Below, piece after piece: positions 10,315 through 19,015 of a DNA stretch of 64,000 bases. Position numbers and translations under genes: made by a program. The notes under the pieces were generated by a model. The model saw only the letters and a program-made list of their open reading frames with translations, had not been told where the DNA came from and did not search any database. Each line of letters starts with the position of its first letter. The first letter of the stretch is position 1. Origin of the DNA: Alteromonadaceae bacterium M269 (GTDB taxonomy: Bacteria; Pseudomonadota; Gammaproteobacteria; Enterobacterales; Alteromonadaceae); NCBI GenBank assembly GCA_004353515.1, contig SMNZ01000001.1:310001-374000 (forward strand). The letters are read 5' to 3'.

Positions 10315-11958
10315 TTATAAAGCTTTACTTTTCTCAGCAATGCCAACGTTCAAGATGGCGTGGTTCTCATCGTAATTGATTGGAACATCAATTACGTGAA
10401 CACCAGGCGTTGCAATGCATTTTTCCAACAAGCCTTTGAAAGATTCCGTATCTTCAAGTCTGTGGCCTTGAGCACCGTACGCCTCAGCGTACTTAACGAA
10501 GTCAGGGTTACCGTAATCCAAGCCAAAGTTAGGGAACTCCATTGCAGCTTGTTTCCACTTGATCATACCGTAAGCGTTATCGTTCAAAATGATAACAACA
10601 AGGTTTTGGTTCAGGCGAACGGCTGTTTCTAACTCTTGTGAATTCATCATGAAGCCACCGTCGCCACAAATAGCAACAACAGGCGTATCAGGTTGAACAA
10701 TCTTAGCCGCCATAGCTGATGGTAAACCTGCACCCATAGTAGCCAATGCGTTATCTAGTAATACTGTGTTAGGTCTTTGTGCAGGGTATTCACGAGCAAA
10801 CCAGATCTTATAAACACCATTATCTAGCGCGATAATACCTTCAGGAGGCATAACTTCACGGATATCGGCAACGGCTCTACGTGGGTGAATAGGGAAGCCC
10901 GAGTCTTTCATACCGCCATTTTCTTTTTCTTCTAAGAACGCGGCATGCGTCTTCATGAAGAAGCTGAAGTCCCAATGGCTTTGCGCTTCAATGTTTTCCA
11001 TAATCTGCCAGATAGCATTTGCAATATCACCAACGACTTCAAGCTGTGGGAAGTAAACCGGATCAACAATCGCCGAGTTAAAGTTAACGTGGATAACTTT
11101 CGCGCTGTTTTCTGTCATAAAGAATGGCGGCTTTTCAACAACATCGTGGCCAACATTGATAATTAAATCTGCTTCGGCAATGGCTCTGTGAACAAAGTCG
11201 TTATCAGAAAGTGCACAGTTACCAATAAATAGCTCTGACGTTTCGTCAATAACGCCTTTACCCATTTGTGTAGTCACAAAAGGAATGCCTGTTTTATCAA
11301 CAAACTGTTGAAGCATCTTACTGGTAAGCTTACGGTTAGCACCAGCGCCAATGAGAAGAATAGGGGACTTAGCTGCTTGAATCATATCAACTGCACGGTT
11401 GATAGCTTTGTGTTCAGCAACAGAGCGACGTACTTGGCTTACTTCAAATACGTGTGCATCACTTTGTTCATCAGCAATATCTTCAGGAAGCTCTAAGTGA
11501 ACGGCACCAGGGCGTTCTTCAGTCGCTAATCTGAATGATTCGCGAACCTTAGATGGGATAGTGTCACCGCTGACAATCTGAGACGTATATTTCGTTAATG
11601 GTTTCATCATGTCGACGATATCGACAATCTGGAATTGACCTTGTTTACTGCTCTTTATAGGTTTCTGACCAGTAACCATCATCATAGGCATAGCGCCCAA
11701 TTGAGCGTAAGCAGCCGCTGTAACAAAGTTAGTCGCGCCTGGACCTAAGGTAGACATACAAACACCTACCTTACCGGTAAGACGTCCATAAGTGGCAGCC
11801 ATAAAGCCCGCTGCTTGTTCATGACGAGTCAATATTAACTTAACGTCTGAGTCCCTCAACGATTCCAACATGTCGAGGTTCTCTTCTCCCGGAATACCAA
11901 ATACGTATTCTACACCTTCATTTTCAAGTGCTTTGACAAATAAGTCTGATGCTTTCAT
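10315..11958 (-). CDS. Acetolactate-synthase-like thiamine-diphosphate enzyme
   Basis: 547 residues with the three-domain ThDP enzyme layout: an N-terminal pyrimidine domain with FGIPGEENLD and the catalytic glutamate in RHEQAA, a middle domain (about 190-330), and a C-terminal domain with GDGGFMMNSQELET and NDNAYGMIKWKQ, the diphosphate/Mg site. The pattern is that of the large subunit of acetolactate synthase, nearer the catabolic AlsS group. There is no ilvN-type regulatory subunit beside it. The product is likely 2-acetolactate from pyruvate, but other ThDP decarboxylases share this outline. Monocistronic, with its own terminator. Confidence 0.82.
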   Translation of the reverse strand: MKASDLFVKALENEGVEYVFGIPGEENLDMLESLRDSDVKLILTRHEQAAGFMAATYGRLTGKVGVCMSTLGPGATNFVTAAAYAQLGAMPMMMVTGQKPIKSSKQGQFQIVDIVDMMKPLTKYTSQIVSGDTIPSKVRESFRLATEERPGAVHLELPEDIADEQSDAHVFEVSQVRRSVAEHKAINRAVDMIQAAKSPILLIGAGANRKLTSKMLQQFVDKTGIPFVTTQMGKGVIDETSELFIGNCALSDNDFVHRAIAEADLIINVGHDVVEKPPFFMTENSAKVIHVNFNSAIVDPVYFPQLEVVGDIANAIWQIMENIEAQSHWDFSFFMKTHAAFLEEKENGGMKDSGFPIHPRRAVADIREVMPPEGIIALDNGVYKIWFAREYPAQRPNTVLLDNALATMGAGLPSAMAAKIVQPDTPVVAICGDGGFMMNSQELETAVRLNQNLVVIILNDNAYGMIKWKQAAMEFPNFGLDYGNPDFVKYAEAYGAQGHRLEDTESFKGLLEKCIATPGVHVIDVPINYDENHAILNVGIAEKSKAL

Positions 11959-12101
11959 AAGTTCCTCAACAAGTGACTCTACCCAACAGGTAGCGTTATT
12001 TTAGTTATCAATAGTTACCGGTATAATAATGAACTAATTTCAAAATTATGCCTTTTTTAATTCATTTCATAGAGGTTTTTAAACTAACAGGAAGACAAAT
12101 A

Positions 12102-13175
12102 TTGAATAAAGTGCTGGATATTTACGCTGGTCCTCTAGCGTACAATCGTATTAAAAAACAAGGACTAACACCAGATATTTTCGACTTTATGTTAGGTGCC
12201 TCCGGTGGCCCGAAGTGGTTTACTTTAGCCGGGTTAGATAAAGTCATATTCCCCCATTTCTTCGAAGGGCGTCAAAAGCCATTGAACATTATTGGGTCGT
12301 CTGCTGGTGCTTTTCGCTTTGCTTGTTTTGCACAAAAGGATCCGTTAGCAGCCATCAATAGGTTGGCAGAAAGATATTCAAACACGCAATATTCTGAAAA
12401 GCCGGATGCTGCTGAAATAACCGAAAAAGGTGTTGCACTATTAGACTACGTAATTGGCGAAAATGGCGCTAAGGAAATTGTAACCAATGAGGTTATTCAT
12501 GCGCACTTTGTGGTTGCTCGATGCAAAGGACTAACGAAATTTGAATCAAAGCCATTGCAACTTACCGGGCTATTGAGCAGCGCCAGTGCTAATGCGGTTA
12601 ACCGAGGCATGCTAAAACACTTCTATGAGCGTTTTATGTTTAGCAGCCCGTTGAGCAACTTAAAGATTCAAGACCCTTATAATATGCCAACACAATCTGT
12701 GGCATTAAATGAAAAGAACCTCTCAAAAGCACTAATGGCATCGGGATCTATTCCTATTGTGCTTGAGGGGGTAACTGATATTGATGGCGCGCCTAAAGGT
12801 GTTTATAGAGACGGTGGGATAGTCGACTATCATTTCGATCTACAATATGGCCCAGAACAAGGATTAGTTCTATATCCGCACTTTTACTCTAAAGCGACAC
12901 CTGGATGGTTTGATAAATCACTTTCTTATAGAAAGCCACGTAAAGCCAGTTTTGATAATGTAGTGATGCTAGTGCCTTCAGCTGAATTTGTAGAAAAGCT
13001 GCCATATTCGAAAATACCGGACAGAAAAGACTTTGAAAATATGCCTGCTGAGCAACGTATACCTTATTGGCAATCTGTTATTCAACAAAGTGACGCGCTT
13101 GGTGAAGCTTTCTATTCGCTCGTTGAAAAACAAGATATTGCTGATTTAATTAAACCTATTACTTTTTGTGCTTAA
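12102..13175 (+). CDS. Patatin-like phospholipase
   Basis: Predicted serine hydrolase of the patatin family. The oxyanion-hole segment GASGGPKW, nucleophile elbow GSSAG and catalytic aspartate in DGGIVD are all present. I place the start at the TTG at 12102: AGGAAG sits 7 nt upstream, and family members begin close to the DIYAGPLAY segment. The ATG at 12048 would add 18 residues without a ribosome site. No signal peptide or membrane segment is seen, so it probably acts on membrane lipids from the cytosolic side. Divergent from the acetolactate-synthase-like gene. Confidence 0.82.
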   Translation: MNKVLDIYAGPLAYNRIKKQGLTPDIFDFMLGASGGPKWFTLAGLDKVIFPHFFEGRQKPLNIIGSSAGAFRFACFAQKDPLAAINRLAERYSNTQYSEKPDAAEITEKGVALLDYVIGENGAKEIVTNEVIHAHFVVARCKGLTKFESKPLQLTGLLSSASANAVNRGMLKHFYERFMFSSPLSNLKIQDPYNMPTQSVALNEKNLSKALMASGSIPIVLEGVTDIDGAPKGVYRDGGIVDYHFDLQYGPEQGLVLYPHFYSKATPGWFDKSLSYRKPRKASFDNVVMLVPSAEFVEKLPYSKIPDRKDFENMPAEQRIPYWQSVIQQSDALGEAFYSLVEKQDIADLIKPITFCA

Positions 13176-13222
13176 TGTTTAAGCAAACGGTCATCTAGAT
13201 GACTATTTTGTCATAAAAGTAC

Positions 13223-13251
13223 TTGCAGATAGTGTAGGGCATAGTTATTAT
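13223..13251 (+). promoter_or_regulatory. Promoter of tRNA-Val
   Basis: TTGCAG, a 17-bp spacer, then TATTAT, followed by a GCGCCGC discriminator. GC-rich discriminators are typical of stringently controlled stable-RNA promoters. It lies about 50 bases upstream of the tRNA. Confidence 0.65.
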
Positions 13252-13297
13252 ACGCGCCGCTTCCAAGGGCTAACCTAAAGAAGCGGCAATCAACTAT

Positions 13298-13374
13298 ACA
13301 ACCGTAGCTCAGCTGGTTAGAGCACCACCTTGACATGGTGGGGGTCGGTGGTTCGAGTCCACTCGGTTGTACCA
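13298..13374 (+). tRNA. tRNA-Val (anticodon GAC), candidate attachment site
   Basis: 77 nt including the encoded CCA. The acceptor stem ACAACCG pairs with CGGTTGT. The anticodon stem CCACC/GGTGG encloses the loop TTGACAT with anticodon GAC, and the T arm GGTTCGAGTCC is standard. It is the last host gene before the integrated element, whose integrase gene reads toward it. The tRNA 3' end is therefore the likely left attachment site and remains intact. Confidence 0.96.
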
Positions 13375-13434
13375 ACTCTAAGCCTTATCTGGCGCGACTT
13401 TCAGTAATTCACTAAAAAACACCTAACTACCTCG

Positions 13435-13467
13435 GTGGTGAAATTGTGGTGGAATTGTGGTGAAACC
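13435..13467. repeat. Three tandem 11-bp repeats, candidate integrase arm-type sites
   Basis: The units GTGGTGAAATT, GTGGTGGAATT and GTGGTGAAACC run directly one after another, starting 60 bases past the tRNA-Val 3' end. Tyrosine integrases of lambda and satellite type bind short direct repeats beside the att core, and the position and unit size suit that role. No protein-coding frame explains them. Confidence 0.55.
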
Positions 13468-13517
13468 TCACCGCCAACATCGTAAATTCTTCCACTTCTG
13501 TGCCTTAGAAAAATTAA

Positions 13518-14906
13518 TCAATTTTCCGACAAGAGAGAATGTAGATGTTTTAGCTTTTCGAGCATTTCGTCAAAGGTAATAATTTCTACATCTTTTGAGT
13601 TACGCCTAAACAGCTCAAATGATTTTTTCTGGTCTTCGTTTGAAGGCACTTTTCCGATAATGAGGGCACAATGTACTGAGTAAGTTTCGATTTCAAATAT
13701 TCGAGAATTTACTTTTATTGAATTTATATCTTTTTGTAGGTTGTATTTTTGATCCAGTGTTTGAGTGATAGATGCTGACAACTCGGAGGATGGAGCATAA
13801 ACTCCAGGTCTATATTCCGTCTTCCCAACAAGTTTTGTACTTGGCTTTTTGATTTCTACAATAGCGGTGTTATTTGTCTTAGTATTTCTTGCTATGAAGT
13901 CTGAAATCTTTTCACCTGAACCGGACAGTTTTCTCCCTCCTACAGACGCTTGATCTTCAATTATGATTACAGGGTAACCAAAAGCCATACTCAATATAAA
14001 TTGATTCTCGTTAAAAAGCTTTTGCCAAACATTTTCATTTAAATTCTTACTTAGCATTCTTTCAAAATTGTTAATTAATTCTTCTAGAGATACTAATTCG
14101 ATATCGTTTCTTAATTTAGAAAGCTGCGTGGGATTCTGTTTTGCTATTTCCCGAGCATTATTTTTAACTAATGACATCGCTTTTGATTGTTCTGATTTTG
14201 ATAAGCTGACGTGAGCGTTATCTAGGTCTTTTGCTATTAACTTGTCTAATTCGTTGTTCTTAATATCTATTAACGTTGGCGGGTAATATTCATCATCTAG
14301 AAAGCCTGAAAGCGTATTATGAGCAACAATTCTTCTATATTTTAAAGAGGTTGCTCTAGCTCTATTAGCAACTTTTGCTAACTCCTTTCGTATTCTATCG
14401 AATTGGCTAATACTTATCTGACATAACCTGAGCTCTTCCAGTATATAGGCAGGTGTTGAACTCGATTCAGAAATGCATAGAGTGTTTACCTCTAATTTTT
14501 CTAATGTGTTTATTAGTGGGAGAAGTTCCTTTATTAGCCCTAAACCATAATTGAAGTTTCGAATAAACCCTGTTGGCAATTGCTCTAGAATCTCAAGCAA
14601 TTCCTCAGTACTTTGTGGTAATTCTAAGCCTCGGTGTTCAACTACAATCTTTTCTAACACATCGTATTTCTTGCAAAGGAAATCTTTGTGTGTTTCGAGT
14701 GTATTTATAGGATGTATTTCAATGTAATCAGTAGATGCATCAAACTTCATTAATAGAGGGGGGGATTCCAACCATTGTTCAATATTTTTCTTTAAGTAAC
14801 GAAAACTATCCTGAGGGGGAATGAAATGAACTTCGACACACTCATTAGAGACATCACTTATGGATAGGGTCCCTTCCGGTCTTTGAGGTAAAATTCTTAG
14901 ATCCAT
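13518..14906 (-). CDS. Shedu-type anti-phage nuclease (DUF4263, SduA-like)
   Basis: 462 residues. The C-terminal third (about 290-462) has the Shedu nuclease layout: WQKLFNENQFIL, then a PD-(D/E)xK core with D336 in ISDFIARN, E351 and K353 in VEIKKP, and a SITQTLDQ helix. The N-terminal 280 residues, rich in Glu/Leu helices, would be the regulatory part that varies among Shedu proteins. Shedu is a single-gene defence system that degrades DNA on phage infection; here activity is inferred from motifs. It lies between the tRNA attachment site and the integrase, at the edge of the element where cargo is often found. The N-terminal half is not one I recognise. Confidence 0.8.
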   Translation of the reverse strand: MDLRILPQRPEGTLSISDVSNECVEVHFIPPQDSFRYLKKNIEQWLESPPLLMKFDASTDYIEIHPINTLETHKDFLCKKYDVLEKIVVEHRGLELPQSTEELLEILEQLPTGFIRNFNYGLGLIKELLPLINTLEKLEVNTLCISESSSTPAYILEELRLCQISISQFDRIRKELAKVANRARATSLKYRRIVAHNTLSGFLDDEYYPPTLIDIKNNELDKLIAKDLDNAHVSLSKSEQSKAMSLVKNNAREIAKQNPTQLSKLRNDIELVSLEELINNFERMLSKNLNENVWQKLFNENQFILSMAFGYPVIIIEDQASVGGRKLSGSGEKISDFIARNTKTNNTAIVEIKKPSTKLVGKTEYRPGVYAPSSELSASITQTLDQKYNLQKDINSIKVNSRIFEIETYSVHCALIIGKVPSNEDQKKSFELFRRNSKDVEIITFDEMLEKLKHLHSLLSEN

Positions 14907-15030
14907 TTGACTAACTTCCTTTTTGATAGACTAATTGCTACATCGAAAAATTGCATTTTGCAGCAACACATAAAACTTAATCTGAGTCGTAAATTTACCT
15001 CATCAAAGCAACGGTTGTCATCAGTCAATT

Positions 15031-16199
15031 TTATATTGCAATTTCTGCATGTGGCACAACAACCCACTTAACATGGTCTTTTGTGTAAGTATCAGTTGAA
15101 CGTTTGTCTTTATGGGCCATCCTTGATTGAGCATCATATCCTTGCTGCTTAAGCAAGTGTGATGCTAAAGCTCTTATCTCATGAAAGGTAGGCCTCTGTT
15201 CTTGAGGTAAGTGAGAACAAGCCTGAGACTTATCTCGAAAGTAAGAGAACTTTTTACTTAAATACTCAGGGTTGAGCTGATACGGATGTTCTAGCCCTTT
15301 AGCAACTTTCTTATTCTTCCTGTCAGGCTCTCTGTGGACAACAAAAGGGCATAGAACTCTATCTTTCTTACTGTTGTCTATAACAGCTTTTAAGGCCTCT
15401 CCTATGGGTATAACAACATGCGCTTCTTCATTCTTTTCAGTCTTCTGACGATTGATATAAATCTCACCAAATATTGTTAAGCCAGTCTCTTCATCAATAC
15501 GAGGATCTTTAAACCATAAACACCCATTAGTGTCTTTTGATGGTTTAACAATTCGATATCGAATACGACTAATCTCAAGCCTGGCATGGGTCGTTTGCAT
15601 GGATAAATCCATAGCTGTTTGAAGCCAAAGAGGGCAGGCTGCATGAATCTTCTTATATTGCTCTAGCGTCATACGCTGACGTTCCTTTCCAGCTGGTGGC
15701 TTGTTCATCTTAAGCTCTGCAGGATTCTCCTTCATTAGCCCCATATCGATCGCATAAGCGAATATCTTCTTAAGAAAGCTAATCTTTTATTAAAGGATTC
15801 ACCTAATAGGTGTCCGTGATAGTGATTCAAATAGTCATTAACGATACCTAAATCGATATCATGAGGATGTATGGTAAAGAACTCTTTCGCTCTTTCCATA
15901 TCAGTACGAAGGCCATCACGAACCTTTTCAGATAAACCCTCACGTTCCAGTATTGCATTGTGAATATCTGAAAGGCGATCACAAAGCCTGTCGTTATTCT
16001 TAGATACCGATAAAGAGAGTAGAGTCTCTATACCGTCCTCAGGGCGCATCTGAATGTTGTATTGATTGGCAATTGCAAAAGCCTTATTTCGATTAAATCC
16101 AAGGCTTTTGCGTTTACCGTTGATAAGCGTTAGTCGATATCCTTTTTGCTTATCAAATAATAGATACCTTGGTTTCCCATCCGAAGGAGGTCTAGCCAT
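15031..16199 (-). pseudogene. int: Tyrosine-recombinase phage integrase, broken by a -1 frameshift
   Basis: Two overlapping frames together encode one integrase. The first (start ATG 16199) has the arm-binding/N-terminal part with SDGKPRYLLFDKQKGYRL and a core-binding helix region ending FNKRLAFL. The second (to 15031) has the catalytic domain with HARLEISRIRYR, the FHEIRALASHLL box (HxxR) and AHKDKRSTDTY with the tyrosine nucleophile. The junction near 15765-15775 would read FLKKIFAYAIDMGLMKENP if one A were restored, matching family sequence continuously. No slippery heptamer is present, so a mutation or sequencing error is likelier than programmed shifting. The gene reads toward the tRNA attachment site. 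Confidence 0.85.
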
Positions 16200-16438
16200 C
16201 ACATACTCTCTTTGATGAGCTCATTCACTTCATCATTAACAGCAGCACTTTGGAAGCAACGTTGGTCAGAACGAATATAGGTACCACCACTATCATAGAA
16301 GCCATTTAACTCACCTAAGTCTATACGTCTTCTAATTACCCTGGGATTTGGACCACTACCAGGAACAAACTCACGTTTAATCCAATCACTAACTTTCATG
16401 AACTTGTTTGGGTCAAATACGTTTAATGCTGCACTCAT
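16199..16438 (-). CDS. Excisionase (Xis)-like protein
   Basis: 79 residues containing KVSDWIKREFVPGSGPNPRVIRRRID, split here as the winged-helix pattern VSDWIKREF and NPRVIRRRI of lambda-Xis-like excisionases. It lies directly upstream of the integrase, sharing one base between its stop (TGA) and the integrase ATG, the standard phage int-xis arrangement. It would direct excision by bending DNA at the arm sites. With the integrase broken it probably has no partner in this element. Confidence 0.78.
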   Translation of the reverse strand: MSAALNVFDPNKFMKVSDWIKREFVPGSGPNPRVIRRRIDLGELNGFYDSGGTYIRSDQRCFQSAAVNDEVNELIKESM

Positions 16439-16998
16439 GCTGCTTCCCCCAATAAAAGCTTACCCACCTTCATAACTCGGTCTAAGACTAAGTACTGAGT
16501 ATTGATTGAGTCAGACTTATTTGGATTAAAGACAAGACCACACTGTGGTTTGTTATTGGATTTTACAGGCTTTTTAGTTTCAGAGTTTATGAACTGGATA
16601 CGGCCATTAACATAGTTAGATTTGTCTTCCAGGTTTGATATGAAGAAGTGCACTTCACTCAGCGAAGTTAATCCTTTAGCAAACCATTTGGGTGATGTGT
16701 CGTTATTCAAAAGCATAAACACACCAACACCGTTCTCCATAGTTTCAATGGCTTTATCAACCCAGGGTAAGGGGTTGGAGTAGGGGCAGTTTAACCACAC
16801 CCAATTCGTATAAGGAGTGTTAGCAGTGTTTCGCTTTACTATTTCTGCCCAATCCTTAGTTAGTGCATCGTCTTCTTCAGTGAGATACAAATCACACTTT
16901 GCATTCAGAGAAGATGCAGCAGCGTCTAATACGAAGCTGAACTGGTTATCATAGAAAGCAAACACCTCTGCAGGAGTTTCCCATAAATCATTGGCCAT
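16435..16998 (-). CDS. Phage N6-adenine DNA methyltransferase (Dam family, PF05869 type)
   Basis: 187 residues. The N-terminal WETPAEVF, then FVLDAAASSLNAKC, and the catalytic motif in WLNCPYSNPLPWV (NCPY, a variant of NPPY) are characteristic of phage Dam enzymes. I chose ATG 16998 because AAGGAG lies about 8 nt upstream; a GTG 9 nt earlier is possible. It overlaps the Xis-like gene by four bases and forms an int-xis-dam-regulator operon. Such enzymes methylate GATC and can shield phage DNA from restriction. The target here is inferred. Confidence 0.85.
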   Translation of the reverse strand: MANDLWETPAEVFAFYDNQFSFVLDAAASSLNAKCDLYLTEEDDALTKDWAEIVKRNTANTPYTNWVWLNCPYSNPLPWVDKAIETMENGVGVFMLLNNDTSPKWFAKGLTSLSEVHFFISNLEDKSNYVNGRIQFINSETKKPVKSNNKPQCGLVFNPNKSDSINTQYLVLDRVMKVGKLLLGEAA

Positions 16999-17000
16999 GA

Positions 17001-17261
17001 TTAACACTCCTTAGTGGTGTCATCGTTCACACCACTTTCGTTCTTTTTGTGAGCATCAATCAGTTTCTTAGCTGCTCGTTCAAAGTTTTGTTGATTAACG
17101 CTGTGCTTCATATAAGCCATGCTAGCTGCCGCACCATTAACAAAATGGTCTTTAAGTGCTTTGATAAGTAGTTCACTACGGATTCGAGTTTGAGACAGTA
17201 GGGCTTCAATACGCTCTTCAGTTTCTTGCCCTTGAATAAGGGTTACGGTTGGGTCGTTCAT
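17001..17261 (-). CDS. PapB-like helix-turn-helix regulator
   Basis: 86 residues. The stretch from RIEALLSQTRIRSELLIKAL through NGAAASMAYMKHSVNQQNF resembles the PapB/FocB family: a helix pair, a gap, then a recognition helix. It is the first gene of the reverse operon leading to integrase and sits next to the divergent + strand genes, a position suited to a local regulator. Its stop is just before the Dam start. Family assignment is by pattern only. Confidence 0.6.
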   Translation of the reverse strand: MNDPTVTLIQGQETEERIEALLSQTRIRSELLIKALKDHFVNGAAASMAYMKHSVNQQNFERAAKKLIDAHKKNESGVNDDTTKEC

Positions 17262-17296
17262 ACACCACCTACCTGTGAAGAGGGCTTACCCAGCAT

Positions 17297-17584
17297 ATGC
17301 ATAAAACCGTTGAATTGGTCGATAACAACTTCAGTGGTATATCGGTTCTCACCAGTATTGCTTCCCCACAATACGGTGTTAGGCGTTTAACTCCAATCGA
17401 GTGCGAAAGGCTTCAAGGTTTCCCAGATAACTTTACTCAAATTCCGTACAAAGGTAAGGACACTGACTCCTGTCCGGTAGGGCCACGATACAAAGCTTTA
17501 GGTAACTCCATTGCTGTTGTAGTTCTTACTTGGATAGGCAAGAGAATTAAAGGCGAGCTCGAAAGGCTAAGGGTGGTGGCATGA
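17297..17584 (+). pseudogene. C-terminal stub of a C5-cytosine DNA methyltransferase
   Basis: 95 residues carrying only the last conserved motifs of the Dcm family: VRRLTPIECERLQGFPDNF (motif IX region) and RYKALGNSIAV (motif X). The catalytic PCQ loop and the SAM-binding N-terminus are missing, and an in-frame stop at 17276 lies just upstream, so it cannot be an active methylase alone. It overlaps ninG by four bases. I read it as the remnant left where the early phage region (repressor, replication) was deleted. Confidence 0.75.
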
Positions 17585-18162
17585 ACTCTAAGAAGCGTTG
17601 CGTCCAATGTAAAAAACATAAACGTGTTGAAACTATGATTGTAACGCCTGTCGGTGCTTTTTGTGATTTTGATTGTCGCATGCTCTATGCAACAAACAAG
17701 AAGAACAAAGCTCGCTTGATTAAAGTTGGTGAGAAAGAGGCTAACAAGCTTGCAGCACAAAAACGTGAGTTAAATAAATCTGATAAAAAACTAAGAACTC
17801 GTAAGGCCGTACAAGCGTTTAATAAGTATATAAGACTAAGAGATGCTAATGACCCTTGTATCAGCTGTCAGCGTCACCATAGTGGGCAATACCACGCAGG
17901 ACACTATCGACCAGCAGGAATCAATTCAGCTCTTAAATTTGATGAGAACAATGTACACAAACAGTGTGCTCCCTGTAACAACAACTTATCAGGGAATCTC
18001 ACTCACTACCGTATACACCTCATAGAGAAGATAACACTCAAAGAGGTAGAGAGACTAGAAGCGTGTAATGATGTAAAGCGTTGGAGCTGTGAAGAGCTTC
18101 TAGAGATAGAACACACCTACAAACGTAAATGTAAAGACTTAGAAAAAGACAAGGCAGCATAA
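17581..18162 (+). CDS. ninG: NinG/Rap-family recombination endonuclease
   Basis: 193 residues matching phage NinG (lambda Rap): a zinc-like N-terminal CVQCKKHKR with CDFDCRMLYA, a Lys-rich linker, then an HNH-type core with DPCISCQRHH, YHAGHYRPAG and NVHKQCAPCNNNLSGN. NinG cleaves branched recombination intermediates in the Red pathway. Its place immediately before a Q-like gene repeats the lambda nin-Q order. Intact. Confidence 0.9.
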   Translation: MNSKKRCVQCKKHKRVETMIVTPVGAFCDFDCRMLYATNKKNKARLIKVGEKEANKLAAQKRELNKSDKKLRTRKAVQAFNKYIRLRDANDPCISCQRHHSGQYHAGHYRPAGINSALKFDENNVHKQCAPCNNNLSGNLTHYRIHLIEKITLKEVERLEACNDVKRWSCEELLEIEHTYKRKCKDLEKDKAA

Positions 18163-18321
18163 ATGAAAACGGTATCTTGGACTAAAGACGCACCTAAGCT
18201 GGTGGAGTTATATAAGCAAGGTAAGAGTCTTAAGGAAATGTCTCAGGAATTACCAGGAAGAACTGAAAGGGCAATAAAGAACAAACTTGAGAAACTAGGT
18301 TGGTCGACTAAGGGGCTATAG
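18163..18321 (+). CDS. Small helix-turn-helix-like phage protein
   Basis: 52 residues starting MKTVSWTKDAPKL, with a helical stretch EMSQELPGRTERAIKNKLEK that resembles a Myb/homeodomain-like or HTH fold as found in small phage nin-region proteins. It begins directly after the ninG stop and ends directly before the Q-like ATG (TAGATG), so it is translationally linked to both. Tight packing supports it as a real gene; function unknown. Confidence 0.65.
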   Translation: MKTVSWTKDAPKLVELYKQGKSLKEMSQELPGRTERAIKNKLEKLGWSTKGL

Positions 18322-18705
18322 ATGCAAACTAACTTAAGAGAGAAAGCCAAGAATGGCCTAGCCCAATGGGGGTTATGGGCCAGAAGCAAAGAGTTACCAT
18401 CTTGTTATTCTCAACAGCCTTTTTATACGCCACCAGTTGACTACAAAACAAATGGAATGCGTACGGATATCTATGGAAACATCCTAACTATCACAGATGA
18501 GCATGCACAACAAATAGATGCATGCATAGGCTGTATGGGAGTATACAACGAAACTTATCCCCACATAGCGAGGCTTCGCTTTATCAACTTTAGGTCATAC
18601 AGAGACATCGCTAAGGAGGTTGGAACCAGTAAAGACAAAGTAAATGTGTTTATTGGTGAAATTGAGACCTGGTTGTCATGCCAAATGACCACAAATGCTG
18701 CTTGA
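18322..18705 (+). CDS. Phage antitermination protein Q-like
   Basis: 127 residues with the pattern of lambdoid Q proteins: an N-terminal LAQWGLWAR, a central acidic segment, then RLRFINFRSYRDIAKEVG, a helix-turn-helix with S-x-R-x-I-A, and a closing E-x-WL. Q proteins join RNA polymerase paused just after the late promoter and let it pass terminators into lysis and late genes. It follows ninG as expected. Genes immediately downstream are cassettes separated by intrinsic terminators, which a Q protein could in principle override. Confidence 0.72.
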   Translation: MQTNLREKAKNGLAQWGLWARSKELPSCYSQQPFYTPPVDYKTNGMRTDIYGNILTITDEHAQQIDACIGCMGVYNETYPHIARLRFINFRSYRDIAKEVGTSKDKVNVFIGEIETWLSCQMTTNAA

Positions 18706-19015
18706 AGTTTACTATTTAGCACTCTAGGTTATCTTCCTTTTTAAGGTAAAATTATTTTGCTGATTTCTAGTATATTAATTAGTCTGTAGTTAAACATTTC
18801 AGTTATTTCCCTTGAAGTTTGTTGTAAGGGGGTTCGTAAAATAAAAAATGAAATACCAAAGCATGAATCACTTGCCAACACGTTATTTGGGTAGAGTGAA
18901 AAAGCTGTTGCTTAGGAAACTAACACTAAAATTTGGGACTACATTACCGTGTGGCTACTTATAGTGTTTTTATGGATCGTGGTATTTTAAAAATAGAGAA
19001 ATAAGGTAGCTAATA
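18706..19015. other. Non-coding stretch after the Q-like gene
   Basis: About 310 AT-rich bases. No long frame. A short frame at about 18849 encodes a 38-residue basic peptide with no support. A frame ending near 18987 encodes a short hydrophobic run (WLLIVFLWIVVF) after an in-frame stop, perhaps a remnant of a membrane gene. An inverted repeat CCCTT/AAGGG lies near 18810-18835. The late promoter expected after Q should be here, but I cannot point to a convincing one. Confidence 0.4.

Noticed and set aside
15755-15785. Programmed -1 frameshifting in the integrase
   Set aside because: The junction reads TTC TTA AGA AGA with no slippery heptamer or obvious stimulatory structure; integrases are not known for this. 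Mutation or sequencing error is simpler.
18849-18965. 38-codon basic frame after the Q-like gene
   Set aside because: No ribosome site and no resemblance to phage proteins; AT-rich chance frame.
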